NCBI GenBank assembly: GCA_003956705.1
Contig: QZCP01000129.1
Coordinates: 42,408-106,407, forward strand
Origin: Brevipalpus yothersi
Lineage: Eukaryota; Arthropoda; Arachnida; Trombidiformes; Tenuipalpidae
Reading direction: 5' to 3'
DNA: 64,000 bases
This document shows positions 13,711 to 25,872 of the stretch, one piece after another. How positions within the stretch are numbered: the first letter of the stretch is position 1; every line of letters starts with the position of its first letter. The notes under the pieces are model-generated. The model saw nothing but the letters and a program-made list of their open reading frames with translations, ran no database searches and was not told where the DNA came from. The position numbers and the translations under genes were made by a program.

Positions 13711-14932
13711 CGCCCTCTTTTTCCCACCCCAGTAGCCTCCGCTCTAGTACAGTTAAATGCTAGTCTGATTCTCAGATCTTATAAAAAAAAGACGGTCTGA
13801 CAAGAGAGAAACGTAAAGTGGCCTGGTAGTGGTGGGAAGAGAGAGAGTGGAAATTTTGGTGAATGGCTTGTATCTCTGATCTCTATGGTAGGGAGGAAGC
13901 CACCTCCTGAGGAGAGAGAGAGAGAAAGGTTCTTATATGGTTCACCTAATGGCTTGTGGGTCCTCACTTTTCCTGTCTTTTGCTTCATGGTTTAGTGAAC
14001 CTCATACAATATGTATATAATTTTTTGTTTCCTTTTTCTTTGATGATCTTTTCTTGTCTCTCTCTCTCCTCTTTCAATCGAGAAACGATGAACGATGAAA
14101 AATTCAAATACACCTACAATATCTTTCTTTCTCGATGAGATTTGATCCTCAATAAATTTAATGATCACACCGAGTACGGAGTTGAGGCTAAAATTTTATT
14201 CTTCTCCTTCCATCCTATCAACACTTAAGTTAGATTGAATAAATTTAATGCAGAAAATTCTTTCCATGGTTTCATGATTTTGACCTTTCATGATGATGAT
14301 AATGGACACCATTTGCGTGCCCATCTAAGGTGTTCGAGTTACAATTTAAATGTTTATCGCTCTCGAGTAATCAAGCAAAATGATTTTATGTTCACGAAAG
14401 AAGAAAGATTATGTGCTACTATTCACGCCTCAAAATCGACTCGTAAACCCATGTAATAATCATCATCACCTGAATAAACAGTGGCTACAGTGGAGGTACC
14501 GTTACTTTACACTTATGGCTGGTACATAATAATAGTAATAATGGAGTTTCAAAATCATCGATCAGGACCAAGGTTTTAGAAGTTGAGTGTATAAGTTTCT
14601 CGGCCTGTGAGTATAGATACATAGATGTATATTGTGTACCTTTTAGATGCACGCAAAACTTGATCACTTCCATGCTTTCATGGTGCTCAGAATGCACTAT
14701 ATGCTGACTGTTTGCTATACTCCTAGATATCGAGAAAATTTGTCCTTTCTCTTTGGTTCTGGTCAAATATAACTCTCTCTCAGATGATGCCTCATAATCA
14801 ATTACATAGAATCAATAGTCAATATCCAATACAGCTTACTAAGGAAACATTTTCAATGAAGCAATCATTTCTTGGCCATCCCATGAGAAAACTACTCAAT
14901 GTCATATCATGAAGACATTTTTATTTATTCCC

Positions 14933-14934
<2 letters not shown>

Positions 14935-14973
<39 letters not shown>
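14935..14973. repeat. (CT)n microsatellite
   Basis: Pure CT dinucleotide tract. Confidence 0.95.
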
Positions 14974-14975
<2 letters not shown>

Positions 14976-15925
14976 AACTCTTCCCACTGACCATAATGCA
15001 CTTGTGGCCATATAAGTTTAAGATATTGCTCATTTTTACCAGGTTCTCTGATTTATGGATCATAAGTTTTCCATCTTGGTTACTCTCCCTCTCTCTCTCT
15101 CCGTAAGATTCTGATAAACTATCACCACGAACTATGCTCTCTTCATAATCTAATCTGAATTCGATAATCATTAGCAAAGTAATGGCAAATCGAATAACAC
15201 ACAAGAATTAGGGATTGAATACATGAGAAACCACTCTCGATCAACGATCTGTTGAGCCAGATAAAATTGGTTTTCTTGATGAAGTAGAGTCAGGAAAAAG
15301 AAGAAAGAGAAAGAGAAAGAAAGAAAGCCAAAATCGTGTTCACCAATTTATTGAATGACACATTCAATGTAATACGAGATGATGACAACCGAGGTACCTG
15401 GCTAGATTTTTCCTCTCTTCCCAATTTATTTCTCATGTGTAAGAGATGAAAAAATCTGACAAGACGAGTAAAATGCACAACTTTCTGTCTCTCTCTCTTT
15501 CTCATTTTCGATAACTCTTTTTCACTCAACATTTCTCAGATTTTTATTTTTTCCAGCGAGATGCTCATTTCATTTTTCTTCTCTCATCTTTTCCTCCTCC
15601 TCCTCCTTCTTCTTCTTCTTCTTCATCTTCAAAATGTTCATACTGTTTCATCATACTTGATGGAATCTTTTTTCCTTTTCCTTCACATTAATATTATCCT
15701 TTTTGAGCATCTCACCCAGAACTGGGAATCCAGGTCCAATCGAGAACCGACAAATTCATGATTCATTTTCCGTTGGAATTTACTGTTGCTAACAGCATAG
15801 ATAACAATCGATGGAATTTAGATGAATTCATTTTATTGACTTATAAGTCAGCATATTTGAGATTACAAGTAGCTAAAAAATTAAAATTGAACTTTGATCT
15901 GTTCATAGTAGAATGCAAAAAAAAT

Positions 15926-17140
15926 TCAAGTCAAATGAGATGATCCACTTTTTTTCGTTGTCGTAATATTTCGATTATCACCACTTATTTTGTGTCTAAC
16001 TTTGGGAAAATTATTGATCACATGTTCGATTTTATTTTTCTTCTCCATTTCACTGAGAGCTTTCTCCAAAGTGACCAATAAATTAATAATCTGATCCAAT
16101 AGGAAAGGCTTAACATTGTCAATATTATTATTATTACTGATGACGCTGATGCTTTTGGGCTGAATTTTGCTCTTAAAGCAATTGCCGCTATTATTTGAGT
16201 AGGTAAAAGCGATGAAAAATACGGCAATAATGGGAATGATGAGTGATCCCAGGCCAACCACCTATTGATGTGTATTTATATGGATGTGAATGAATGAATG
16301 TGTGTGTGTGTGAGTGTATGTGAGTTATGAGAGAAGCAGATGGTGAAAGTAAATAATAATAATCGAATAACTTAACTGGAAAAGATGATTCGAAAAGAAG
16401 AAGAAGAAGAAGAGAGAGAGGAGAAAGAGAAGAAAGCTTTTCTCTTCTTCCTTCCGCATTCTTATCGTATCATAATAATGTTTAATATTTATTTTCACCC
16501 ATCATTTTTTTGAATAACTACTACTACTATCACTGAGTATACTCACCAATATGGTTGGAAAAATATAATGGATAAATGATTTTTCCAGATCATCTTCTTC
16601 ATCATGATCATGATCATATGGATAACCGGGCGGAGGTGGTCCTGGTGGAGGTGGTGGACCGGGATGATGACTGTATGGATCATAACGATTTTGTGGCAAG
16701 AAATAGTATTTTCTAACTTTTGTTCGCTTTGATGAGATGTGATTTCGTCTCCGATGTCGATTGTGGCTCGGTGATCGCCATAAATGATGATAGGACATCG
16801 GATAATGATGATTATAGTAGTTATAATAGTTGTTAGCATTGTGAGGATGAGATGAAATTGATGCTGATGTAGGAAAATATTGAGACAATTTTTTTCTGGC
16901 TGAAGATGATGATGACGATGATGATGAACTCGATTGTGGTTCCATTGAATCGAGCCATAATTTACGAGAAGTTGAAAATATAAAGTTTCTTACTGCTTCA
17001 TCTTCATCTTCTCTATCATCTTCGGTTCCTGTGGATGGCCCACTTTCCGTGGCTGATGTCGCAAAAACCAGTCCACGATGAATTGATATTTGAGATAGTA
17101 ACCAAACTTTAGCTAAAGTGAAGCAAATTTCTTGGTTCAT
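15926..17140 (-). CDS. Uncharacterised single-pass membrane protein, His/Ser/Pro-rich
   Basis: Two minus-strand exons: 17140 down to 16547 (198 codons, phase 0, donor gtgagt) and 16261 down to 15926 (acceptor atag, ends TGA), giving 309 aa. The start is the first ATG in the open frame (MNQEICFTLAK); a weak hydrophobic N-terminus may be a signal sequence. An acidic stretch (about residues 35-50) is followed by a poly-Ser run, a Tyr/His/Asn-rich segment, a basic patch, a PPPPPGPPPPG run and an Asp/Glu/His cluster. A hydrophobic segment then crosses the splice junction (IFPTIL then VVGLGSLIIPIIAVFFIAF, about 192-217). The ~90-residue tail has a possible amphipathic helix (LLVTLEKALSEMEKKNKIE). 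I do not recognise the family. Splice sites, phase and the membrane segment spanning the junction support a real gene. The 285-nt intron contains GAA-rich and TG-rich sequence. Confidence 0.7.
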
Positions 17141-19100
17141 GGCGTAAATTTGAAGAGATAAGAACTGATAGGAAGAAAAATTCACCCACACACAGATACA
17201 CCTTCGAAAAAAAACTCCAAATCAAGATCAAACTTTTAACTGGCCCGGAAGTAGAGATCTCATGGTATTACCGGTGAATTTGAGAGGATAAAATTGAGAT
17301 AACTCAATGATACCCATGATTTGGATTCGAATTTCACATTATATCACGATGCTAGATAGCAATTTGGACTCATCGGAAGAGAGAGAGATACCAAAAACTT
17401 TGTACAATCCACTGATGATGATGATCCTGATGATGACTTGGACATGAGTGCAGAGAAGGAAAGATGAAGACATTGAAAATAGAACTCTCAATGAAGACGG
17501 AAGAGGATGAGCAGGAAAAGAAGGTCATTCCTAATGCTGAATAAATTTGTAACAATCTTTACTTAACTAAAACAATGCCTCGTTTCGCCTGGGAACAAAC
17601 AAAAGGTTTCAAGCTATCTGAATTTATTTGAGCAATAGTATTGTTACATCAAGTGATCCTCTCCAGACACCGATTCTAGTATTTGAATTAAATGAATTCA
17701 GTCAAGCCTTGTTCTCAAAGAGGCTCATCTTTGATCCAGATGACTACGATTGGAATGAGATTTTCACTGTTGTTTTTCCGAATAAAATAAAATCTTGGCC
17801 TGATTTAAGACGGAACTATTAGTCCAGAGAGAGTATCGAGATTGACTGTCTTGAATGGCTCTCGATGTGGAGATGAGAATTTTAGATCTTCTTGGTTCAA
17901 TAATGCGTTCAGCACCTTGGCTTAGGTATTTAGAGGAAAAATATTCAATTTCGATAAATGATATACTTTTAAGGATTTTAATTTATTTATTTATCTCGGT
18001 ATTGTACAACTACATGATATCGTTTATCAATAACGATTCATATATTCTAAAACTTCTCCTCATTAGGCATATCCATATGCTCAAAAGTTCGTGTAACTTG
18101 CCAATAGCGTCTTACTGGCACCGGACATAACGCCCGATCCCGTTTCATCATGAGGTCATCATGAAAACTATGTTTATCTATAAATCTGGAAAATTCAAAA
18201 GAAAAAGATTCAGTTTTCAGTCCTTATTACCGTCACTATTTGAAGACAGAGGGTAACTGAATTGATCGTTCCCCAACGGTTATATGCACTAATAGCTCGT
18301 TAAGGACCTATCATGGAGAGAGAATGATAAGTTCTTCTCCAAAATTCATATACTTCATGGATTCTAATATCCAAGTTCAATCAGAAAAGTTTGCCTCTTG
18401 CTAACAAGATCAGCTTCATGCCACCAACTTACCCTGTTAACATTCGATCTCTAGGATGTCCCCAATACCAGAGACAAAAAAGAGGAGGAACCACCAATTT
18501 GGATCCCCAAGAGAGGCAACAAAATGCGGTAGCATACGGAATTATTTGATACCACATGTTTCCCAATCAAATCGACAACTAATACGTTTTGATCAATCGA
18601 ATTTTGACCAACAATCCCAATCACAACATTCACCGAAACCAGATCTGAGCCAACGAAACGAAGAGCGTTAAAATTTCCACAAACCACTAACGTTCTCCTA
18701 CATACCTCAGAGGTGTGCAACCGTTACCACAACCACCCAATGGTCCTGAATTCCCACACAAATCAGAATCGTATCGTAATATAATTTAAATCATTGTATT
18801 GATTGCCAAAATTAATGGACAAAATTATCCAAAAATTTTGATCCAAAACAAGCTCGAAACATGCAAAAATGAAATCAAAACAAAACGATATGCACGCTTC
18901 TAGTGGCCAAAGTGTATAACTAAAAAGCGATAAAATTTTGATTGGCTGATGAACATGTTTAACGTGTCAAAACAAAATCAATTGATTTGGGAAAAATATT
19001 GTGTAATAAGTTGGGTAATTTAATTTTTGTGGATGCTCAGTGTTTTTGGTGTTAATTGATTGGTGGTTTGACGGTTAATGTGTTGGTCATTTAGAACGAG
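17141..19100. other. Intergenic region with fragmentary open frames
   Basis: From about 17.6 to 18.8 kb the DNA has almost no simple repeats and contains short unrelated open frames on both strands (17628-17822 +, 17855-18130 +, 18456-18671 +). Some have gene-like composition (for example an Asp/Trp-rich piece around FDPDDYDWNEIF), but they are interrupted by stops and frame changes. They could be remains of a gene or transposon, or chance. The last few hundred bases should contain the GMPPB promoter and 5' UTR; no clear TATA box was seen. Confidence 0.4.
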
Positions 19101-20639
19101 ATGAAAGCACTCATTTTAGTCGGTGGATATGGTACTCGATTGAGGCCGTTGACACTCACCAAGCCGAAGCCTTTGGTTGAATTTTGTAATAAGCCGATGA
19201 TTATGCATCAAATTGAGGCTCTTGTTGAGGTGAGTTTTTTTCCCTGTATCTATAGACCAAGAGCATTCAGCTCTGAATGATTGTTACAAACATTGGCGAT
19301 AAGAACAGTAGTCGAAGCTGCCTTATGGCCAATGTTTGTAATAATAATCATTCAGAAAAGAGCTGTTTCTCATTCATGTGGAGAAACTTTCGGGCTTATC
19401 CGGTGTGCCTTCACTGTAAGCGATGTGATACAATGTCGATAGTGGTGATGATATCTTGATGAGATAAAATTTTGTGCTATCAAGATGCTGATAAGATGCT
19501 TTTCTCTTTGATATTGCTTCAGGCCGGCGTTGATCATGTCATATTGGCGGTCAGTTTTTTGGCAGAGCTTCTCGAAAATGAGCTCAAAAAAGAAGAATCA
19601 CGAGTGAGTTGTTTCATTCGATAACATTTATTTTCATCATACAAAAACATTCGCTTGGCTCTTAAAAACTCTTTTGATAACTCTTTACAGCTGGGCATTA
19701 CGATTACAATTTCCACCGAAGATGAGCCCCTAGGTACAGCAGGACCTTTAGCTCTCGCCAGACATTTGTTGGAGGATGATCACGAACCCTTTTTCGTCCT
19801 GAACAGTGACGTTATCTGTGATTTCCCTTTTCGAGAGATGCTCGAATTTCACCGGTCACATGGTAAAGAGGGCACAATTGTGGTAAGTTTCGAAAAATAT
19901 TGGTGAGCAGAAAGTTTCAAGATTCAAAGTGTCATTTTCTCTCTCATTTTTCACCATTTAGGTTACAAAAGTTACTGAGCCATCAAAATATGGTGTGGTG
20001 GTATTCAACCATGAAAACCAAGTTTCAGAATTTGTTGAAAAGCCACAAGAATTTGTTTCTAACAAAATTAACGCTGGTCTTTACGTTCTTAATCCACCGG
20101 TGCTGGATAGAATTGAATTACGTCCCACCTCAATTGAAAAAGAAGTTTTTCCCATGATGGCTACTGATGGTCAACTATTCGCATTCGAGCTTGACGGATT
20201 TTGGATGGACGTTGGACAGCCAATGGATTTTCTTAAAGGAATGGGTCTCTTCTTGGATTCTCTCCGTATTCTTCAGCCAACATCACTACATCAAGGCCCC
20301 GGAGTTTTTGGCAATGTTCTTATTCATTCTACAGCTAGAATTGGCAGTGGATGCCGTATTGGGCCGAATGTGTCGATTGGGCCTAATGTTGTGATTGAAG
20401 AAGGAGTATCCATTTCAAGGTGCACAATTTTGAAAGATTCACACATAAAGAAACATTCCTGGCTTGATTCTTGCCTTATTGGATGGGGATGCTCGATCGG
20501 TCGTTGGGTGAGAATGGAGAATACTTGTGTCTTGGGAGAAGATGTAATCGTCAAGGACGAACTCTATCTTAATGGTGCAAAAGTTTTGCCCCATAAGTCT
20601 ATCAATGAATCAGTACCGGAGCCAAATGTAATTATGTGA
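19101..20639 (+). CDS. GMPPB: Mannose-1-phosphate guanylyltransferase beta
   Basis: Makes GDP-mannose from mannose-1-phosphate and GTP in the cytosol, supplying N-glycosylation, GPI anchors, O-mannosylation and GDP-fucose synthesis. Four exons: 19101-19229, 19523-19603, 19691-19882, 19962-20639. All junctions are GT-AG in phase 0, giving 359 aa (human protein 360). The start MKALILVGGYGTRLRPLT is the family N-terminus and carries the GTP/metal-binding G-x-G-T-R-L-R-P signature at residues 8-16. DEPLGTAGPLALAR (81-94) and FFVLNSDVICDF (104-115) hold the catalytic metal-binding aspartate region. VEKP, NKINAG and the hexapeptide left-handed beta-helix (about 245-330, RIGSGCRIGPNVSIGPNVV) follow. 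The C-terminus is the conserved ESVPEPNVIM. Convergent with the small membrane-protein gene to its right. Intron 1 (293 nt) contains a long hairpin. Confidence 0.97.
19269..19364 (+). ncRNA. Long intronic hairpin, candidate pre-miRNA
   Basis: Inside GMPPB intron 1, two arms pair over 34 bp: 69-72 with 361-364, 73-82 with 346-355, 83-97 with 328-342 (one G-U) and 99-103 of the left arm with 322-326 (offsets from 19200). A 5-nt bulge, a 3-nt bulge and one G-G mismatch interrupt the stem, and the terminal loop is 18 nt. Length (96 nt), loop size and small asymmetric bulges resemble an animal pre-miRNA on the host-gene strand. A tiny foldback transposon is the main alternative. I do not recognise the arm sequences as a known miRNA. 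Confidence 0.5.
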
Positions 20640-20783
20640 AACCTTTTTTCTTATCAATTCATCATCGTATATCTGTCTACACACTTTAAAAGCCTCCGAA
20701 TTTGTTCCAGTAGTTTTTCAAAAAATTTTTTGTGATAATAATTGGTGACCACGAAAGTTTATACTCAGAGACCAATCAAATAA

Positions 20784-20789
20784 TTTATT
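20784..20789 (-). terminator. Polyadenylation signal (AATAAA on minus strand)
   Basis: TTTATT on the plus strand, 274 nt beyond the stop codon of the minus-strand small membrane-protein gene. It is the nearest canonical hexamer for that gene. Confidence 0.45.
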
Positions 20790-20927
20790 ATTCTATCAAA
20801 TCGAATACATATATTTATATACAACAATCTTTGCAAAAAGTAAAGTTCATTTGCATTTTTTTTACATGCCTACAATGAGCAAGGGATAAGATGAGCTGAT
20901 ACTGCCGGTTTAAATCATTTCTGGTGA

Positions 20928-20933
20928 AATAAA
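20928..20933 (+). terminator. Polyadenylation signal (AATAAA) for GMPPB
   Basis: Canonical hexamer 289 nt after the GMPPB stop codon. If this and the minus-strand signal at 20784-20789 are both used, the two convergent 3' UTRs overlap by about 150 nt. Confidence 0.5.
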
Positions 20934-21062
20934 TTTTCATCTTTCCTATGGGCTTGCAAGAGGTCTCCATCCATAATTATCAAAAGATGTAGTGCCATTT
21001 TATACTCACTAAATTTACCAGACTTCCATCTCGGTCTAGATAATTGATTGCAATATGACTTC

Positions 21063-21335
21063 TCAAGTCTCGTTACCCTCGATCTCTGGTACAGGTACGG
21101 TAAGGGATTGATGACGATCCCGAAACCGTTTGGCAAGACTTTGTCTAAATGATATAAGATCAGGTATCATGCGAAAATGAGGTCTTTCATGAAATTTTTT
21201 GGCAATATGACAAAAAAAAGCCGCCAAAATTGTGACTATCAATGAAACGGCAATCAATATCACCCAAACCAATAGTATACGATACAAGACGGGCTCTACA
21301 TCATCTTCATCATCAACAGTACCATTGTTGTCCAT
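21063..21335 (-). CDS. Small single-pass membrane protein, uncharacterised
   Basis: A 90-aa intronless minus-strand frame starting at the only ATG before a strong membrane segment (the frame opens a few codons earlier without ATG). The N-terminus is acidic (MDNNGTVDDEDDVEP) and carries one possible N-glycosylation site (NGT). A ~25-residue hydrophobic helix (LVWVILIAVSLIVTILAAFF, about 22-42) follows, then a basic tail (KKFHERPHFR, KRFRDRHQ). This charge pattern predicts an outside/lumenal N-terminus and a cytosolic tail. I do not recognise a family. It is convergent with GMPPB and divergent from RBBP4, with 614 bp between the two start codons. The position between conserved genes and the sensible topology favour a real gene. 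Confidence 0.65.
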   Translation of the reverse strand: MDNNGTVDDEDDVEPVLYRILLVWVILIAVSLIVTILAAFFCHIAKKFHERPHFRMIPDLISFRQSLAKRFRDRHQSLTVPVPEIEGNET

Positions 21336-21949
21336 TTTATAAACCAATTAAAATCATCGTTCATTCTCTTTAACCCTCAAAAAAATGCCACAAAATAATT
21401 TTTCACCATCCTCCTTCAAACCCTAATGACGATAATAAATTCCAACGATTTTAATATTCTTTCAACATTAATTGCCAACCGCAAGTGACTTTCATTTCAT
21501 TTCCTGTAATCTTAACCCAAAATTCAAATATTGGCGCCAATATTCGATAGTGTCGCCACCTGTATCGGTGAAAAAAGTCGCGCTTTTCTGCTCTTTTGTC
21601 ATGAGCTTTGCAAGCTTTTTTGATTAACACTCACAATTTTTTCAATTTTGATCACTTGATTTAATTGATTATTGATTGTGTATGATCATTGGGATCAATT
21701 AATTTGGCTACCTCATAACCTCTACTAGCCAATCAGTGTATCATTTGAGTGTATCATTGTCCACTCGATTGATATTGATTGCAATTTGTGTGTACCTGTC
21801 TGTCCACTACTTCGGTGTGTGTAGAAAGTGTGCTCAATCAGTTAGCCTTACTGCTGCTGCTATTCATTTATCCTTATAGCTTATTGCTGTTCTTGTCGAG
21901 TTTGGTGAAGTGTATTGTTGAAGATACTGTTTTAAAGAAAGTAATAAAA
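21336..21949. promoter_or_regulatory. Shared divergent 5' region of the small membrane-protein gene and RBBP4
   Basis: 614 bp between two diverging start codons must hold both promoters and 5' UTRs. It includes a local GC-richer patch around 21530-21610 (ttggcgccaatattcg, gtcgccacc, gtcgcgc) within AT-rich DNA. TTGGCGCCAA at about 21531-21540 is a palindrome resembling an E2F-type site, which would suit a chromatin-assembly gene; that is inference. Confidence 0.45.
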
Positions 21950-23725
<1,776 letters not shown>

Positions 23726-23878
23726 GCTAAAGATACAAGTCTAATTGATCCAAAAATTTTTATCGAATATTCACAATCATTTAATCGGTAAGGTTTTATC
23801 ACAGTATAAGTAGGGGGAAGTTATAAAAAAGAAGTTGAGAGCAGATTTTTGATTTTCACTTCGTTAAATTACATCTTA

Positions 23879-24994
23879 TCAACTTTCTACATCTACATCT
23901 CCATCTGCTTTAACTGATGTTAAAAGAATTTCACGTCCATCTTCACGAGTTTCACATCTCTCCAAGTCATGTTTTGCACACATTTCCAATTGTTTTACCC
24001 GTGTATATGCTGCCGAACCGAAGATAACAAGCATATTACTTATCCACCACATTACTGATTTGATCTCTCGGTACCAGATTACAGCAAGCACTGTTTGAAC
24101 ACACGCTTTGGCTGTTCCACTTATGTTGTGTGTTAGAGGTGAGGTAACTTTGATTTGGAGGCCGGTCACAAAACCAATACATATTGCAAATATACCGCTC
24201 AAAGTCATTAAGGTCCAAAATTTTGTACCATATCCTTCATAATTGACGAGAACTGGTACTTCACCGGTTCCAGCGATTAGGAATGTGAATAGAATAAGGC
24301 CATTAATGTTATTATAGAAAGTGAGCATCCAAACATTCCCATCGACTGCAGGTAAAACTTTTTTCGTCAAAATGGAGTTAAGTGAAACGAAAAAACTTGC
24401 CAAAATACCGAAAACAACACCACTGATCGAGAGTGAGTTCGCAGTGTTATCTGGGTTGATTTCTTGAGCTTTCGATTTCGATTCTTGATCTACTCCCATG
24501 AAAAAACCAATAATTATGATGGCACAGCATAGAATGGCTTGTGTAGATGTTTTTTCACCTAAAACAGCATAGGTGAGGATGACATTGAAAACTGTGGTAA
24601 GAGATCGAACCACAAAGTAGAAGGCTACTCCAACATATTTGAGGCACAGATTGTTCATGGTGATCATTCCAACAAAAACCACTGATAATGGGAATACTTT
24701 TTTCAACAGTGCTGGTCGACAGTGTAGTCGTGGAAATCCTATCCATTGTGTCCATGATGGACGTATAATTCCGATATAATTTATAATTAAACAAATGACT
24801 AGTGTACAAAAACATTGATAAAAAGTAATGAAAAGAGGAGCTTCAAAGTTCACTGATTTGTCACTGAGAATGTATTTGTTAATGAAGACCATGGATATGG
24901 ATATGAACCAGTAGAGTGCAACCACAAAGGTAATCTCCACGTATTTGGCTCTCAATGATCGATTATAATTGTCTCGATCTGAAATGGATCCCAT
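23879..24994 (-). CDS. SLC35C1: GDP-fucose transporter (SLC35C1 family)
   Basis: Intronless minus-strand frame of 371 aa from the first ATG (MGSISDRDNYNRSLRAKYVE). A nucleotide-sugar/DMT-fold Golgi carrier with about ten membrane segments exchanging GDP-fucose for GMP. Recognisable parts are ALYWFISISMVFINKYILS (TM1), FEAPLFITFYQC, PLSVVFVGMITMNNLCLKYV, VAFYFVVRSLTTVFNVILTY, a SILTKKVLPAVDGNVW loop, and PLTHNISGTAKACVQTVLAV, the family hallmark. The lysine-rich VMWWISNMLVIFGSAAYTRVKQLE end precedes a charged cytosolic tail ending DVDVES. Length matches the usual ~360 residues. GMPPB, which feeds GDP-fucose synthesis, lies 3.2 kb away. An ATTAAA-like signal (TTTAAT on plus, 23780-23785) may serve the 3' end. 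Confidence 0.92.
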   Translation of the reverse strand: MGSISDRDNYNRSLRAKYVEITFVVALYWFISISMVFINKYILSDKSVNFEAPLFITFYQCFCTLVICLIINYIGIIRPSWTQWIGFPRLHCRPALLKKVFPLSVVFVGMITMNNLCLKYVGVAFYFVVRSLTTVFNVILTYAVLGEKTSTQAILCCAIIIIGFFMGVDQESKSKAQEINPDNTANSLSISGVVFGILASFFVSLNSILTKKVLPAVDGNVWMLTFYNNINGLILFTFLIAGTGEVPVLVNYEGYGTKFWTLMTLSGIFAICIGFVTGLQIKVTSPLTHNISGTAKACVQTVLAVIWYREIKSVMWWISNMLVIFGSAAYTRVKQLEMCAKHDLERCETREDGREILLTSVKADGDVDVES

Positions 24995-25872
24995 GTTGAC
25001 AACTTTTTGGCTGTTCAAGTTGGTGACAAGCGGTTACTCTCAAGAGCTTTTCCTCTCAGGGGATCTCCTCCTTATCCCAAGGTTTTCTCGGAAGATGATC
25101 AATCAACTCTATTATCATACGGAAGAAGAAGAAGAAGAAGTAGTAGTAGTGGCAGTATTAGTAGTAGTAGTTGTTGTAAATGATGATGATTGCCAGGGTG
25201 AAAAACTCTATTCAAGTAAGTAAATACAATACCAAATGGGCGGCAAATATTTTGCTTACTTAATCATTACCGTACGAGACTTACCTAGAATGTGTGATGA
25301 ATTCCCTACACACACACCAGGAAATCAATCAGAATAGAATCTTAAGATCTCTACACTGAGCTTATCAGTTGATCCAGTGTGATTCAAGTGAGGCGAAAAA
25401 AAAACATACACCAATAAAGAACATTCAATTAACACTCTTCACATATGTTTTTTCGTGCTCAAGTGTGGGGTATAGATAAGTGTGTAACCAAAGAAACTGT
25501 GATTATAAAAATATTCTCATCAAATGATTCATTTCCGGTACATCATCAAACACCAGTCATCACCAGAATTTCACGCATCATCCTGATTGATAATATCATG
25601 TCACTATTAAAGAGTATTTTGGCAGGAATCTTATAGTTTATGAATTCCGAGAATATGTTTACATTTTCAACGAAATGCGAGATCAAAAAACTTTCATCAA
25701 CAACAACCGGCATCTATTGTATCCACTAGATGGCGCTAAGAAGAATACGTTGAGCTCCGCCTACTTTCAAATACATTTCCGTTTCCGTTGAAGGGAAAAA
25801 GTTGATTGTTTTTGTATTGATAATTTTGTCTTTTGGTGAATTTAATTCCATTAAATTAACTAGTATCACAAT
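24995..25872. other. Divergent intergenic region of SLC35C1 and RPL27A
   Basis: 878 bp between two diverging start codons; both promoters and 5' UTRs must lie here. It includes a GAA run followed by GTA trinucleotides (about 25122-25175). The pyrimidine-rich sequence shortly before 25873 could provide a TOP-type start for RPL27A. No TATA box was evident. Confidence 0.45.

Larger units (their letters stand above)
11907..15925. other. Intergenic/5' region of NOS1AP, repeat-rich
   Basis: No supported exon. It holds the probable NOS1AP 5' UTR and promoter side (just right of 11906), a 20-bp near-perfect inverted repeat at 12517-12536 (arms GTGATCATT and AATGATCAC), CT-rich compound repeats near 13.5-13.7 kb and a CT tract near 14.94 kb. 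Short open frames at 14235-14456 (+) and 14485-14766 (-) have no recognisable domain or splice context. Confidence 0.5.

Noticed and set aside
14235..14766. Opposed ORFs of 73 and 93 codons
   Set aside because: No recognisable motif; composition follows local AT/CAT richness.
18451..18720. Minus-strand frame with VVCGNFNA, reminiscent of a LINE endonuclease FCGDFNA motif
   Set aside because: The key Asp is absent, and no other endonuclease or reverse-transcriptase motif is nearby; a single short resemblance.
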